This document shows, piece by piece, positions 52,871 to 62,563 of a stretch of 64,000 nt of DNA. Both the position numbers and the translations under genes were made by a program. The first letter of the stretch is position 1. Every line of letters starts with the position of its first letter. The notes below the pieces were generated by a model. That model saw only the letters and a program-made list of their open reading frames with translations. It did not search any database and was not told the DNA's origin. This DNA is from Streptomyces sp. AC1-42W (lineage in GTDB: Bacteria > Actinomycetota > Actinomycetes > Streptomycetales > Streptomycetaceae), in contig NZ_QKWY01000002.1 in NCBI RefSeq assembly GCF_003248355.1, positions 1,550,001-1,614,000 on the forward strand, written 5' to 3'.

Positions 52871-54261
52871 CCCCCACCGTCCCGGACCACGTCCTGCGCG
52901 CCCTCGGCCGCACCGAGGGCGACGCCGACAGCCTCGGACTGCTCGTCCGCGACCAGGACACCCGCCGCCTCGTCCTCCTGCGCGCCCTGCTCGACGCGGC
53001 GGCCGCCGCCCCCGCCGCCGTCTGCCCCCCACCCCTGCTGGACCGGCTCCACGCGGACTGGGCCCTCCTCGAAGCCGCCGAACGCGCCGACCGGGCCGCC
53101 ACCCGCACCGTCCTCTTCCACCCCCTCGCCGGCCCCTGGGCCCAGCGCCTCCTCGCCGGCCTCATCACCCCGGCCGCCGCCCCCGGCCCCGACCTCCGCG
53201 CGGACCTGGCCCACTTCACGGCCCTCGCGGCAGCGGCCGCCGTACGGGCCGGAGTGCCGTTCGACCTCCGGCTCACCCCGCGCGAAGGACTGGTCCCGCT
53301 GCCCACGCTCGGCGCCGTCCGGACCGGACCCGACCCCGTCCGCCTCGTCCACCGCGACGACGAACTGACCCTCACCCCCGGGCACGGGCCGCCGTTCACC
53401 CTCCGCCGCCAGCCCGACCGGACCCTCGACGCGGCCGACCCGCGCTGGCTCCCGGTGCTCACCCTCCGCCCCGTCGTACCCGGCGCCGCGCCCGTCGCCC
53501 TCGACGACGTGGACCCCTACGGCATCGGGGCCGGCGACCTCTCCCGCTACGGGCTCAGCGGGGCCGCCCGCGTGGACGACCACCAGCGCAAGGAGTGGGC
53601 CGGGTCCTGGGCCGGGGTCGAGCCCCTGCTCCGGATCGGCGGCGACCACCGCGTCGCCGAGGCCGCCGCGCTGCTGCGCTGCGTCGTGCCCCTCGGGCAC
53701 CCCGCCGGAGCCGGGCCGGACGGCGAGGGCGCCGCGCACTGCAGCGGCACCCGGCGGGAGGCGTTCGGGGCCGTGCTCAGCAGCAAGCCCGCCACCCCGG
53801 CCTACTTCGCCTCCACCCTCGTCCACGAGCTCCAGCACACCAAACTGGCCGCCCTCGCCACCCTCGTACCGCTCCACCGCGAAGACGCGGCCCCGCGCCA
53901 CTTCGCCCCCTGGCGCCCCGACCCCCGGCCCTTCGACGGCCTGCTCCAGGGCGCGTACTCGCACCTGGCGCTCGCCGACTACTGGCAGCGGTTCGCCCTC
54001 CGGGCCCACCGGGTCACCCACCGGGACCTCGCCTGGGCCGAACACGCCCGCTGCCGCGAACAGGTCGGCGCCGCGCTCCCCGCACTCGCCGGATCGGCGG
54101 CACTCACCCCCGAAGGCCGGACCCTGGTCAACGAGATGATCTCCGTCTACCACCGTCTGGACGACAATCCGCCCCCCTCGGGGCACCTCGCGCGCGCTCA
54201 GGCGTACGTGAGCACCGCCAAGGTGATATGGCAGCAGAGGAACGGCTCGCGAAGGCAGTGA
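52867..54261 (+). CDS. HExxH-motif peptide modification enzyme
   Basis: This 464-residue protein belongs to the HEXXH peptide-modification family. The metal motif HELQH (H320, E321, H324) is intact in STLVHELQHTKL, followed by a helical domain with possible third ligands (YSHLALADYW, HRVTHRDL). Related proteins have been reassigned as 2-oxoglutarate-dependent peptide beta-hydroxylases rather than proteases. It would therefore add a second modification to the FNSAF peptide or act on FxsB products. It overlaps fxsB by 4 nt. Confidence 0.87.
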   Translation: MTPTVPDHVLRALGRTEGDADSLGLLVRDQDTRRLVLLRALLDAAAAAPAAVCPPPLLDRLHADWALLEAAERADRAATRTVLFHPLAGPWAQRLLAGLITPAAAPGPDLRADLAHFTALAAAAAVRAGVPFDLRLTPREGLVPLPTLGAVRTGPDPVRLVHRDDELTLTPGHGPPFTLRRQPDRTLDAADPRWLPVLTLRPVVPGAAPVALDDVDPYGIGAGDLSRYGLSGAARVDDHQRKEWAGSWAGVEPLLRIGGDHRVAEAAALLRCVVPLGHPAGAGPDGEGAAHCSGTRREAFGAVLSSKPATPAYFASTLVHELQHTKLAALATLVPLHREDAAPRHFAPWRPDPRPFDGLLQGAYSHLALADYWQRFALRAHRVTHRDLAWAEHARCREQVGAALPALAGSAALTPEGRTLVNEMISVYHRLDDNPPPSGHLARAQAYVSTAKVIWQQRNGSRRQ

Positions 54262-54341
54262 GAAGCCTGTGATTCCCATCGGTGCCGCGAGCGCTCCGGT
54301 GTATGTTGACAAGGCTCGTATCGAGGCAGGGAGACGGCTGA

Positions 54342-57332
54342 ATGCCCGGAACGCGTAAGCCAGTTGGAGTAGCCGGGGCGAACACCGTCACGATCAGTTT
54401 CGCCGGCTTCAACCGCGCCTGGGCGGCGTGGATCGCGGACCGCCTGGAGCGGCGCGGAGTGGTGGTCGTCCAGCAGCGCTGGGACCCGCCGGTCTCCGTC
54501 CCGCTGGAGGAGGCGCTGCGCGACCTGACGCTCGCGCGCGGCCGGGTCCTCGTCGTCCTCAGCGACTGGTACTTCCAGCTCGGCCCCCGCAGCCACGACG
54601 AGTGGAACCGCGCCCTGCGCTCCGAAGTCGCCCCCGACCCCGACCGGTTCGCCGCCGTGTGCGTCACCACCTCCGCGCTCCCCGGAGCCACCTCCGCCTT
54701 CGGCGCCGCCGACCTCACCAACGTCGGCGCCGAGGAGGCGGAGCGCAGGCTCCTGGTCCGCCTCGGGCTCCCCACCGACCCGCTGCCCGACGCCGGCTCC
54801 GGACCGGGCCCCCGCTTCCCCGCCGACACCCCGCAGGTGTGGGGCGGGGTGCCGCGCCGCAACATCCGCTTCACCGGCCGCGAGGAACTCCTCACCGACA
54901 CCTACCGGGCGCTCCAGGAATCCGGCGCCGGCGCCGGCGTCGTCGCCCTGCACGGCATGTCCGGCGTGGGCAAGACCCAGCTCGCCGCCGAGTACGTCTA
55001 CCGCTTCGGCTCCGAGTACGACGTGGTCTGGTGGGTGCCCGCCGACCGGCGCGCGCTCTACCGCCAGAAGCTCGCCGAACTCGCCCCGGAACTGGGCCTG
55101 TCCACCGGCGCCGAATACGGCGAACGGCTGCGCGCCGTACGCGACTCGCTGCGCCGGGGCGACCCGCACGCCCACTGGCTGCTCGTCCTGGACGGCGCCG
55201 ACGAACCCGACCAGATCTGGGACCTGGTCCCCACCGGCCCCGGCCACGTCCTCATCACCTCCCGCAACCCGGAGTGGGGCGAGCACAACAGCAACCTCGT
55301 CGAGGTCCCCGTCTACCGGCGCGACGAGTCCGTCGCCTTCATCCGCCGCCGCGCCCCGCGCCTGACCCAGGCCGAGGCCGACCAGCTCGCCGAGGCCCTC
55401 GAAGACCTCCCGCTGCTCCTCGACCAGACCGCCGGCTGGCTCAACGACTCCGACCTGTCCGTCGAGGAGTACATCGAACTGCTCGAAGGCGGCATCGACC
55501 AGGACGTCGTCAAGGTCTCCGCCGACTTCCCGCTCGCCTTCCAGACCGCCTGGTCGATACTGCTCAACAAGCTCCGGGACACCGTCCCCGAGTCCGTCGA
55601 CCTGCTGCGCCTGTGCAGCTTCTTCGCCCCCGGCTCCATCCCGGTGCGGCTCCTCAAGGACATGCCCCCCGGCGACCTGCCCGAACAGGTGTCCGGGCTG
55701 ATGAGCGACCCGCTGCTGTGGAACAAGGCGATCAACCAGCTCCGCCAGTACTCCGTGGTCCGGCTGGAATCCCATGAATCGGGCGTCGACCCCGCGTCCT
55801 CCGGCGAATCCCTCTACATGCACCGCATGGTCCACCAGATCGTCGGCCTCGACATGACCGAGGAGAACCGCCGGGAGTTCATCGACGTCGTCCGCCGCGC
55901 GCTGGCGGCGGCCGATCCGGGGCGCCCCACGGACACCCGCCTGTGGCCCGCGTACGCCGAGATCACCCCGCACCTCAAGTGGGCCGACGTACTGAACAGC
56001 ACCGAACCGGCCGTGCAGAACCTGGTGCTCAACTGCCTGCGCTACATGTACCTGTCGGGGGAGTACCGGGCCGGCATCAAGCTGGGCGAACGCGCCATGA
56101 CCGCCTGGCGCGAGCTGCTCGGCGAGGACCACCCCAGGATCTGGGACGTCAGCTACCACTACGCCAACCTGCTCCGGGCCGTCGGCGACTACGCGGCCAC
56201 CGAGGCCATCGAACGCGCCGCCGTGGAGCATCTGCGCGCCGAGCGCGGCACCCAGGACCTGGAACACCTGCGCGCCGCCACCGGGCTCGCCGCCGACCTG
56301 CGCGGACTCGGCCGCTACGACGAGGCGCTGGAGATCTCCACCTGGGTGCTGGCCGGTTACCAGGAACTCCTGGGCGACCAGGACTCCCGCACGCTCAACG
56401 CGCAGAACAACCTGGCGGTGACCGTGCGGCTGCTCGGCAGGTACGCCGAGTCCCTCGAGCTCAACGGACGCACCCTGGACGCCCGCCGCCAGCTCCTGCG
56501 CCAGCGCCACACCTGGACCCTCTTCTCCGAGATCCACTACTCCACCGACCTGCGGCTCCTCGGGCGCTACAACGAGGCGCTGTCGCTCCAGAACCAGAGC
56601 GTCCAGGTGCACCGGCGCGTCCTGGGCACGGACAACCCGCAGACCCTGCGCGCCGAGCACAACCTCGCCCTGTGCCACTACCGCAACGGCGAACGGGCCA
56701 AGGCGACCACCCTGTTCACCCGCGTCCTGGAGCGCTGCGAACGCGTCCTGGGCGAGAGCGACCCGCTGACGATGATGTTCGCCGCCGGGCAGAGCTGCTT
56801 CGCCCGCGAGCACGGCAACATCGACCAGGCCAGGGCCATAAGCGAAAAGGTGGTCAGCGGATACGCGGACATGCTCGGCGAGGCGCATCCGTACGCCGCG
56901 GGCACCCGCTCCAACCACGCGATGATCCTGCGCAACGTGGGGGAGCGGGACCACGCCCACGTGCTGCTGGAGGAGTCGCTCGCCACCATGACCCAGGCCG
57001 TCGGCGAGAACCACCCGTGGACGCTGGGCTGCGGCATCAACGCCTCGGCGTTGCGGAACCTCGTGGGCGACCCGGAGGGCGCGGCCGCGCTGACGGACTC
57101 CGTCATCACCCGTGCCACCGAGGTCCTCGGCCGCACCCATCCGCTGACGCTGTCGGCGCGCATCGCGCACGCCGCGGACCTGCGGGGCCTGCGCGACCGG
57201 CAGAAGGCGGAGAAGGTCGAGAACGAGGCGCTGGAGGACCTGGCGAGCACGCTCGGCGCCCAGCACACCCACACCGTGTCGGCCCGCTCCCGCAACCGCC
57301 CGTACTGGGACTTCGAGCCGCTCACCATCTGA
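54342..57332 (+). CDS. fxsT: TIR-like/NB-ARC/TPR protein of the FxSxx system (FxsT-like)
   Basis: This 996-residue protein has an N-terminal TIR-like domain (about 10-150, TISFAGFNRAWAAWIADRLE, VLVVLSDWYFQ). A STAND/NB-ARC NTPase follows with P-loop GMSGVGKTQ (about 205-213) and Walker B LLVLDGADEP. About 400 residues of tetratricopeptide repeats come last (for example YDEALEISTWVLAGYQELLG, YAESLELNGRTLDARRQLL). The layout is that of NLR-type immune sensors: repeats sense, NTPase oligomerises, TIR acts. It is the last gene of the run, ended by a terminator. Confidence 0.9.
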   Translation: MPGTRKPVGVAGANTVTISFAGFNRAWAAWIADRLERRGVVVVQQRWDPPVSVPLEEALRDLTLARGRVLVVLSDWYFQLGPRSHDEWNRALRSEVAPDPDRFAAVCVTTSALPGATSAFGAADLTNVGAEEAERRLLVRLGLPTDPLPDAGSGPGPRFPADTPQVWGGVPRRNIRFTGREELLTDTYRALQESGAGAGVVALHGMSGVGKTQLAAEYVYRFGSEYDVVWWVPADRRALYRQKLAELAPELGLSTGAEYGERLRAVRDSLRRGDPHAHWLLVLDGADEPDQIWDLVPTGPGHVLITSRNPEWGEHNSNLVEVPVYRRDESVAFIRRRAPRLTQAEADQLAEALEDLPLLLDQTAGWLNDSDLSVEEYIELLEGGIDQDVVKVSADFPLAFQTAWSILLNKLRDTVPESVDLLRLCSFFAPGSIPVRLLKDMPPGDLPEQVSGLMSDPLLWNKAINQLRQYSVVRLESHESGVDPASSGESLYMHRMVHQIVGLDMTEENRREFIDVVRRALAAADPGRPTDTRLWPAYAEITPHLKWADVLNSTEPAVQNLVLNCLRYMYLSGEYRAGIKLGERAMTAWRELLGEDHPRIWDVSYHYANLLRAVGDYAATEAIERAAVEHLRAERGTQDLEHLRAATGLAADLRGLGRYDEALEISTWVLAGYQELLGDQDSRTLNAQNNLAVTVRLLGRYAESLELNGRTLDARRQLLRQRHTWTLFSEIHYSTDLRLLGRYNEALSLQNQSVQVHRRVLGTDNPQTLRAEHNLALCHYRNGERAKATTLFTRVLERCERVLGESDPLTMMFAAGQSCFAREHGNIDQARAISEKVVSGYADMLGEAHPYAAGTRSNHAMILRNVGERDHAHVLLEESLATMTQAVGENHPWTLGCGINASALRNLVGDPEGAAALTDSVITRATEVLGRTHPLTLSARIAHAADLRGLRDRQKAEKVENEALEDLASTLGAQHTHTVSARSRNRPYWDFEPLTI

Positions 57333-57350
57333 GCCGCCCGGACCACGCCG

Positions 57351-57391
57351 AAGGGGCCCGCCCCGCGAACCTCTCGCGGGACGGGCCCCTT
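57351..57391. terminator. Bidirectional terminator between fxsT and kgd
   Basis: An 18-bp stem with one mismatch (57351-57368 with 57374-57391) and 5-nt loop lies between convergent genes. Confidence 0.88.
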
Positions 57392-57431
57392 CCGGCGTAC
57401 TGCGTACCGTCTGCCGTGCGGGCAAGCCGGG

Positions 57432-60400
57432 TCAGGCGTCGAAGACCTCGCTGACCAGCTGGGCCTGCTCCGCCTGGTGGCGCTTGGCCGAGCCGACCGC
57501 CGGGGACGAGCTGTGCGGACGCGAGATGCGGCGCAGGCGCTCGCCGTGCGGCACGTCCGCGCCGACGGCCAGGTCCAGGTGGTCGATCAGGTTCAGCGCG
57601 ATGAACGGCCAGGCACCCTGGTTGGCCGGCTCCTCCTGCGCCCACAGGTACTTCGCGGCGTTCGGGTACTTGGCGATCTCGGCCTGGATCTCGGCACCCG
57701 GCAGCGGGTACAGGCGCTCCAGACGGATGATCGCGGTGTCCGTGACGCCACGCTTCTGGCGCTCGGCGTCCAGGTCGTAGTAGACCTTGCCGGCGCAGAA
57801 GACGACCTTGCGGACCGCGCTCGGGTCGACCGAGTCGTCGCCGATCACCGGGCGGAAGCCGCCGGTGGTGAACTCCTCCGCCTTCGACGCGGCCGCCTTG
57901 AGGCGGAGCATCGACTTCGGGGTGAAGACGATCAGCGGCTTGTGGTGCGGGTTGTGCACCTGCCACCGCAGGAGGTGGAAGTAGTTCGACGGCAGGGTCG
58001 GCATGGCGACCGTCATGTTGTTCTGCGCGCACAGCGTCAGGAAGCGCTCCGGGCGGGCGGACGAGTGGTCCGGGCCCTGGCCCTCGTAGCCGTGCGGCAG
58101 GAGCAGCGTGACGCCGGAGGTCTGGCCCCACTTCTGCTCGGCGGAGGAGATGAACTCGTCCACGACGGTCTGGGCGCCGTTGACGAAGTCGCCGAACTGG
58201 GCCTCCCAGATCACCAGCGACTCCGGGCGGGCCAGAGAGTAGCCGTACTCGAAGCCCATCGCCGCGTACTCGCTGAGGAGCGAGTCGTAGACGTTGTAAC
58301 GGGCCTGGTCGTCCGTGAGGTACAGCAGCGGGGTGTAGTCCTCGCCGGTGACCTGGTCGACGAGCACCGCGTGGCGCTGGCCGAAGGTGCCGCGGCGGCT
58401 GTCCTGGCCGGCGAGCCGGACCGGGGTGCCCTCCATCAGCAGCGAACCGATGGCCAGGGTCTCGCCCATGCCCCAGTCGATCGTGTCGTTCTCCACCGAG
58501 GCGGCACGGCGCTGCATCTGCGGCATCAGCCGCGGGTGCACGGTGATCGACTCGGGGATGTTGACCTGGGACTCGGCGATCCGCTTGACGACCTCGGCGG
58601 AGACCGCGGTCGACACGGCGACCGGGAACTCGGCCTGCGGATCGGAGATGTGCGGCTGCGCCGGCTGCGAGGTGGCCTCGCGGACCTCGGCGAAGACCTT
58701 CTCCAGCTGGCCCTGGAAGTCCTGGAGCGCCTGCTCCGCCTCTTCCAGGGTGATGTCGCCGCGACCGATGAGGGACTCGGTGTAGAGCTTGCGCACCGAG
58801 CGCTTCCGGTCCACCAGGTGGTACATCTGCGGGTTGGTGAACTCGGGGTTGTCGGTCTCGTTGTGACCGCGGCGGCGGTAGCAGATGAGGTCGATCACGA
58901 CGTCCTTGTTGAACGCCTGCCGGAACTCGAAGGCGAGCCGCGCGACGCGGACGACGGCCTCGGGGTCGTCGCCGTTGACGTGGATGATCGGCGCCTCGAT
59001 CATGCGCGCCACGTCGGTGGCGTACATCGAGGAGCGGGAGGACTCCGGGGCGGCGGTGAAGCCGACCTGGTTGTTGATCACCACGTGCACGGTGCCGCCG
59101 GTGCGGTAGCCGCGCAGCTGCGACATGTTGAGCGTCTCGGCGACGACGCCCTGGCCGGCGAAGGCCGCGTCGCCGTGGAGAGCGACGGGCAGGACGGTGA
59201 AGTCCGTGCCGCCCTTGTTGATGATGTCCTGCTTGGCGCGGGCGATGCCCTCCAGGACCGGGTCGACCGCCTCCAGGTGCGAGGGGTTGGCGGCCAGCGA
59301 GACCTTGATCTGCTCGCCGTCCAGGCCGGTGAAGGTGCCCTCGGCGCCCAGGTGGTACTTCACGTCGCCGGAGCCGTGCATCGAGCGCGGGTCGAGGTTG
59401 CCCTCGAACTCGCGGAAGATCTGGGCGTACGACTTGCCCACGATGTTCGCGAGGACGTTCAGGCGGCCGCGGTGGGCCATGCCGATGACGACCTCGTCGA
59501 GGCGGGCCTCGGCGGCGGAGTCGATGACCGCGTCGAGCAGCGGGATGACGGACTCGCCGCCCTCCAGCGAGAACCGCTTCTGGCCGACGTACTTGGTCTG
59601 CAGGAACGTCTCGAACGCCTCGGCGGCGTTGAGGCGGCGCAGGATGCGCAGCTGCTCCTCGCGCTCGGGCTTGGGGCGCGGACGCTCCACCCGGTCCTGG
59701 AGCCACTTGCGCTGCTTCGGGTCCTGGATGTGCATGAACTCGATGCCGGTGGTGCGGCAGTACGACTCGCGCAGCACACCGAGGATGTCGCGGAGCTTCA
59801 TCAGCGACTTGCCGGCGAACCCGCCGACCGCGAAGTCCCGCTCCAGGTCCCACAGGGTGAGGCCGTGCTCGGTGATGTCCAGGTCGGGGTGCTTGCGCTG
59901 GTGGTACTCCAGCGGGTCGGTGTCGGCCATGACGTGGCCGCGGACCCGGTAGGAGTGGATCAGCTCGAAGACCCGTGCGGCCTTGGTGACGTCGTCGTCG
60001 TGCGAGGCGTCGATGTCCTTGAGCCAGCGGACCGGCTCGTAGGGGATGCGCAGCGCCTTGAAGATCTCGTCGTAGAACTCGTTCTCGCCGAGCAGCAGCT
60101 GGGAGAGGATGCGCAGGAACTCGCCGGAGGCGGCGCCCTGGATGACCCGGTGGTCGTACGTGGAGGTCAGGGTCATGACCTTGGAGATGCCCAGCTTGTT
60201 CAGGGTGTCCTGCGAGGTGCCCTGGAACTCGGCGGGGTAGTCCATCGCGCCGACGCCCATGATGAGGCCCTGGCCGGGCATCAGGCGGGGCACCGAGTGG
60301 ACGGTGCCGATGCCGCCGGGGTTGGTCAGCGAGGCGGTGACGCCGGTGAAGTCGTCCATGCCGAGCTTGCCGTTGCGGGCGCGGCGGACGATGTCCTCGT

Positions 60401-61229
60401 AGGCCTGCCAGAACTCGAAGAAGTTGAGCGTCTCGGCCTTCTTGATGGCCGCGACGACCAGCTGGCGGTCGCCGTTCGGCTTCACCAGGTCGATGGCGAG
60501 GCCGAGGTTGACGTGCTCCGGCTTGACCAGGGTCGGCTTGCCGTCCTTCTCCGCGAAGGAGTGGTTCATGGACGGCATGGCCTTGAGGGCCTGGACCATC
60601 GCGTACCCGATGAGGTGCGTGAAGGAGATCTTCCCGCCGCGGGCGCGCTTGAGGTGGTTGTTGATGACGATGCGGTTGTCGAAGAGCAGCTTCACCGGGA
60701 CGGCGCGCACGGACGTGGCCGTGGGCAGCTCCAGCGAGGCGTTCATGTTCTTCGCGACCGCGGCGGACGGGCCGCGCAGCGTCACGTACTCGGGGCCGCC
60801 CGGGGCCTCGGTGTCCGCGCCGGCCTTGGCCTTGGCGGCCGGGGCCTTCGCGGCGGGGGCGGGCGCGGCCTTCGCCGGCGCCTTGGGCGCGGCGGGCGCG
60901 GCCGGTGCCGCCGGGGCCGGGGCGGCGGCGGGCGCTGCCGGGGCCGGGGCCGCGGGCTGCGCCGGTGCGGTGGTGGTGGCGGCCGGGGCCGCGGGCGCTG
61001 CAGCCCCCGCGGCTGCGGCGCCGGTCTTGTCCGCCGTGCCGGTCTTGCCCGGCTTGTAGTCGGCGAAGAAGTCCCACCAGGCGCGGTCGACCGAATTCGG
61101 GTCCTGGAGGTACTGCTGGTAGATCTCGTCGACGAGCCACTCATTGGCGCCGAAGGCGGCGGCCGGGTTGGTGCCCGGACCGGCCTGGTCGGTCGAGATG
61201 CTCGAGTTACTGGGGGACTGAGACGACAC
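57432..61229 (-). CDS. kgd: Multifunctional 2-oxoglutarate decarboxylase/dehydrogenase E1 (Kgd)
   Basis: This 1265-residue protein starts at the GTG giving (V)SSQSPSNSSIS; an ATG at 61280 would add 17 residues. Domains in order are an E1-type N-terminal segment (ANEWLVDEIYQQYL), an Ala/Pro linker (about 55-130), and an E2-like acyltransferase domain with His in TYDHRVIQGAASG. The thiamine-diphosphate E1 domain follows (VVIGMAHRGRLNVLANIVGKS, GDAAFAGQGVVAETLN). It catalyses oxidative decarboxylation of 2-oxoglutarate in the TCA cycle together with E2/E3. It is a core actinobacterial enzyme, downstream of a two-component system. Confidence 0.95.
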   Translation of the reverse strand: MSSQSPSNSSISTDQAGPGTNPAAAFGANEWLVDEIYQQYLQDPNSVDRAWWDFFADYKPGKTGTADKTGAAAAGAAAPAAPAATTTAPAQPAAPAPAAPAAAPAPAAPAAPAAPKAPAKAAPAPAAKAPAAKAKAGADTEAPGGPEYVTLRGPSAAVAKNMNASLELPTATSVRAVPVKLLFDNRIVINNHLKRARGGKISFTHLIGYAMVQALKAMPSMNHSFAEKDGKPTLVKPEHVNLGLAIDLVKPNGDRQLVVAAIKKAETLNFFEFWQAYEDIVRRARNGKLGMDDFTGVTASLTNPGGIGTVHSVPRLMPGQGLIMGVGAMDYPAEFQGTSQDTLNKLGISKVMTLTSTYDHRVIQGAASGEFLRILSQLLLGENEFYDEIFKALRIPYEPVRWLKDIDASHDDDVTKAARVFELIHSYRVRGHVMADTDPLEYHQRKHPDLDITEHGLTLWDLERDFAVGGFAGKSLMKLRDILGVLRESYCRTTGIEFMHIQDPKQRKWLQDRVERPRPKPEREEQLRILRRLNAAEAFETFLQTKYVGQKRFSLEGGESVIPLLDAVIDSAAEARLDEVVIGMAHRGRLNVLANIVGKSYAQIFREFEGNLDPRSMHGSGDVKYHLGAEGTFTGLDGEQIKVSLAANPSHLEAVDPVLEGIARAKQDIINKGGTDFTVLPVALHGDAAFAGQGVVAETLNMSQLRGYRTGGTVHVVINNQVGFTAAPESSRSSMYATDVARMIEAPIIHVNGDDPEAVVRVARLAFEFRQAFNKDVVIDLICYRRRGHNETDNPEFTNPQMYHLVDRKRSVRKLYTESLIGRGDITLEEAEQALQDFQGQLEKVFAEVREATSQPAQPHISDPQAEFPVAVSTAVSAEVVKRIAESQVNIPESITVHPRLMPQMQRRAASVENDTIDWGMGETLAIGSLLMEGTPVRLAGQDSRRGTFGQRHAVLVDQVTGEDYTPLLYLTDDQARYNVYDSLLSEYAAMGFEYGYSLARPESLVIWEAQFGDFVNGAQTVVDEFISSAEQKWGQTSGVTLLLPHGYEGQGPDHSSARPERFLTLCAQNNMTVAMPTLPSNYFHLLRWQVHNPHHKPLIVFTPKSMLRLKAAASKAEEFTTGGFRPVIGDDSVDPSAVRKVVFCAGKVYYDLDAERQKRGVTDTAIIRLERLYPLPGAEIQAEIAKYPNAAKYLWAQEEPANQGAWPFIALNLIDHLDLAVGADVPHGERLRRISRPHSSSPAVGSAKRHQAEQAQLVSEVFDA

Positions 61230-61486
61230 GGCGGCAACCGCCCTCTTCCGCTTCACAAGGTGATGGACAGCGGGAATCAAGGCTACGCCTCCGCGACCGT
61301 TCCCTGCAGTCCGGGGACGCCTTCGTCGTGCAAGTCACATCGAAAGTCGGGTTTCGGCGCAGGAAATGGCGGGAAACAAGCATGGTTCCGCTTCACTCCG
61401 GGTACGCGCGGCCGCAACAGCCGCCCCCTGGACCGTACCCCGTGCACAGAACACGCAGAACGCGCCCTTCCGGTTCGAACCCTATG

Positions 61487-62563
61487 TCAACCGCGCGGTT
61501 GGGGAATCCCCGGAAGGGTGACACGGATGCGACAGCCGCGAGCGGATTCGGCCACTCCGATCCGGCCGCCGTGCAGATCCACCGCCCAGCGCGCGATCGC
61601 CAGCCCCAGACCCGTTCCGCCGTCGCTGCCCGGACCGTGCGGGGAGGCCACCTCGCCCCGGTTGAAGCGCTCGAAGACGCGGTGCCGCTCGGACTCCGGA
61701 ATGCCCGGCCCCTCGTCCAGCACCTCCAGGTGCAGGGACTCCGGCTGCGGGCCGCGCCGGGCCAGCACCGTCACCCGGCCGTGCGGCGGGCTGTGCTTGA
61801 CGGCGTTGTCGATGAGATTGGCCACCACCTGGTGCAGCCGCTCCGCGTCCGCGTGCGCCGTCAGCTCCGGCGGCGACACGTCCAGGTGCAGATGGACGTC
61901 CGTACGCGAGTGGTTCCCGGACCCGGAGGAGAGCCGGCGGTGCGCGGAGGCGAGGTTCGCCTCCTTGAGGACGCCCGAGAGATACGGCCACACCTCGAAG
62001 CGGCCCGCCTTCAGCGTGACCACGCCGTTGTCCAGCCGGGACAGGTCGAGCAGCGTCTCCACCAGCCTGCCGAGCCGCTCCGTCTGCGTCAGCGCCGTCC
62101 GCATCGTCTCCGGGTCGGCGGAGGACACCCCGTCCACGACGTTCTCCAGGACGGCTCTCAGCGCCGCGATGGGCGTCCGCAGCTCGTGCGAGACGTTGGC
62201 CACCAGCTCCTTGCGGTGCCGGTCCACCGCCGCCAGGTCGTCGGCCATCAGATTGATGGTCTGCGCCAGGTCCCCCAGCTCGTCGCGCCGGCCCGCGCCG
62301 TTCACCCGGCGGGTGTAGTCGCCGTGCGAGATCGACCGGGCCACCGCGCGCATCTCGTCCAGCGGCGCGGTCAGACCGTGCGCCACGAACTGGGTGATGA
62401 GCAGGGTCGCGATGACCGAGAACACGGTGATGAACCGCAGCTCGGTCCGGGTGCGCAGGGCCACCATGAGCAGCCCCGTCGTGATGAAGACCGACACCAC
62501 CACCAGGGTGCCCAGCTTGGCCTTGATCGAGAACGGCCGCAGCCCCGGCCCGGGGGCGCTCAT
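61487..62563 (-). CDS. Membrane sensor histidine kinase
   Basis: This 358-residue kinase has two membrane helices close together (about 19-35 and 43-62) with hardly any extracellular loop. A HAMP domain (GLTAPLDEMRAVARSISHGDYTRRV) follows, then the HisKA box VANVSHELRTPIAALRAVLE and HATPase boxes (NLIDNAVKHSPP, DEGPGIPESE, GTGLGLAIARW). The ATG overlaps the response regulator stop by 4 nt. Sensing is probably at or within the membrane because the loop is too short for a ligand domain. Confidence 0.93.
   Translation of the reverse strand: MSAPGPGLRPFSIKAKLGTLVVVSVFITTGLLMVALRTRTELRFITVFSVIATLLITQFVAHGLTAPLDEMRAVARSISHGDYTRRVNGAGRRDELGDLAQTINLMADDLAAVDRHRKELVANVSHELRTPIAALRAVLENVVDGVSSADPETMRTALTQTERLGRLVETLLDLSRLDNGVVTLKAGRFEVWPYLSGVLKEANLASAHRRLSSGSGNHSRTDVHLHLDVSPPELTAHADAERLHQVVANLIDNAVKHSPPHGRVTVLARRGPQPESLHLEVLDEGPGIPESERHRVFERFNRGEVASPHGPGSDGGTGLGLAIARWAVDLHGGRIGVAESARGCRIRVTLPGIPQPRG

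Noticed and set aside
52172..53032. Long frames antisense to fxsB and the HExxH gene
   Set aside because: They lack domains and good start signals, and the sense genes are well supported.
54306..54324. Promoter in front of fxsT (TTGACA with TATCGA)
   Set aside because: The boxes are only 7 bp apart and no -10 lies at proper spacing.
57477..62318. 1600-codon open frame antisense to kgd
   Set aside because: It mirrors kgd and the kinase exactly and has no domain; it is an artefact of third-position G+C bias.
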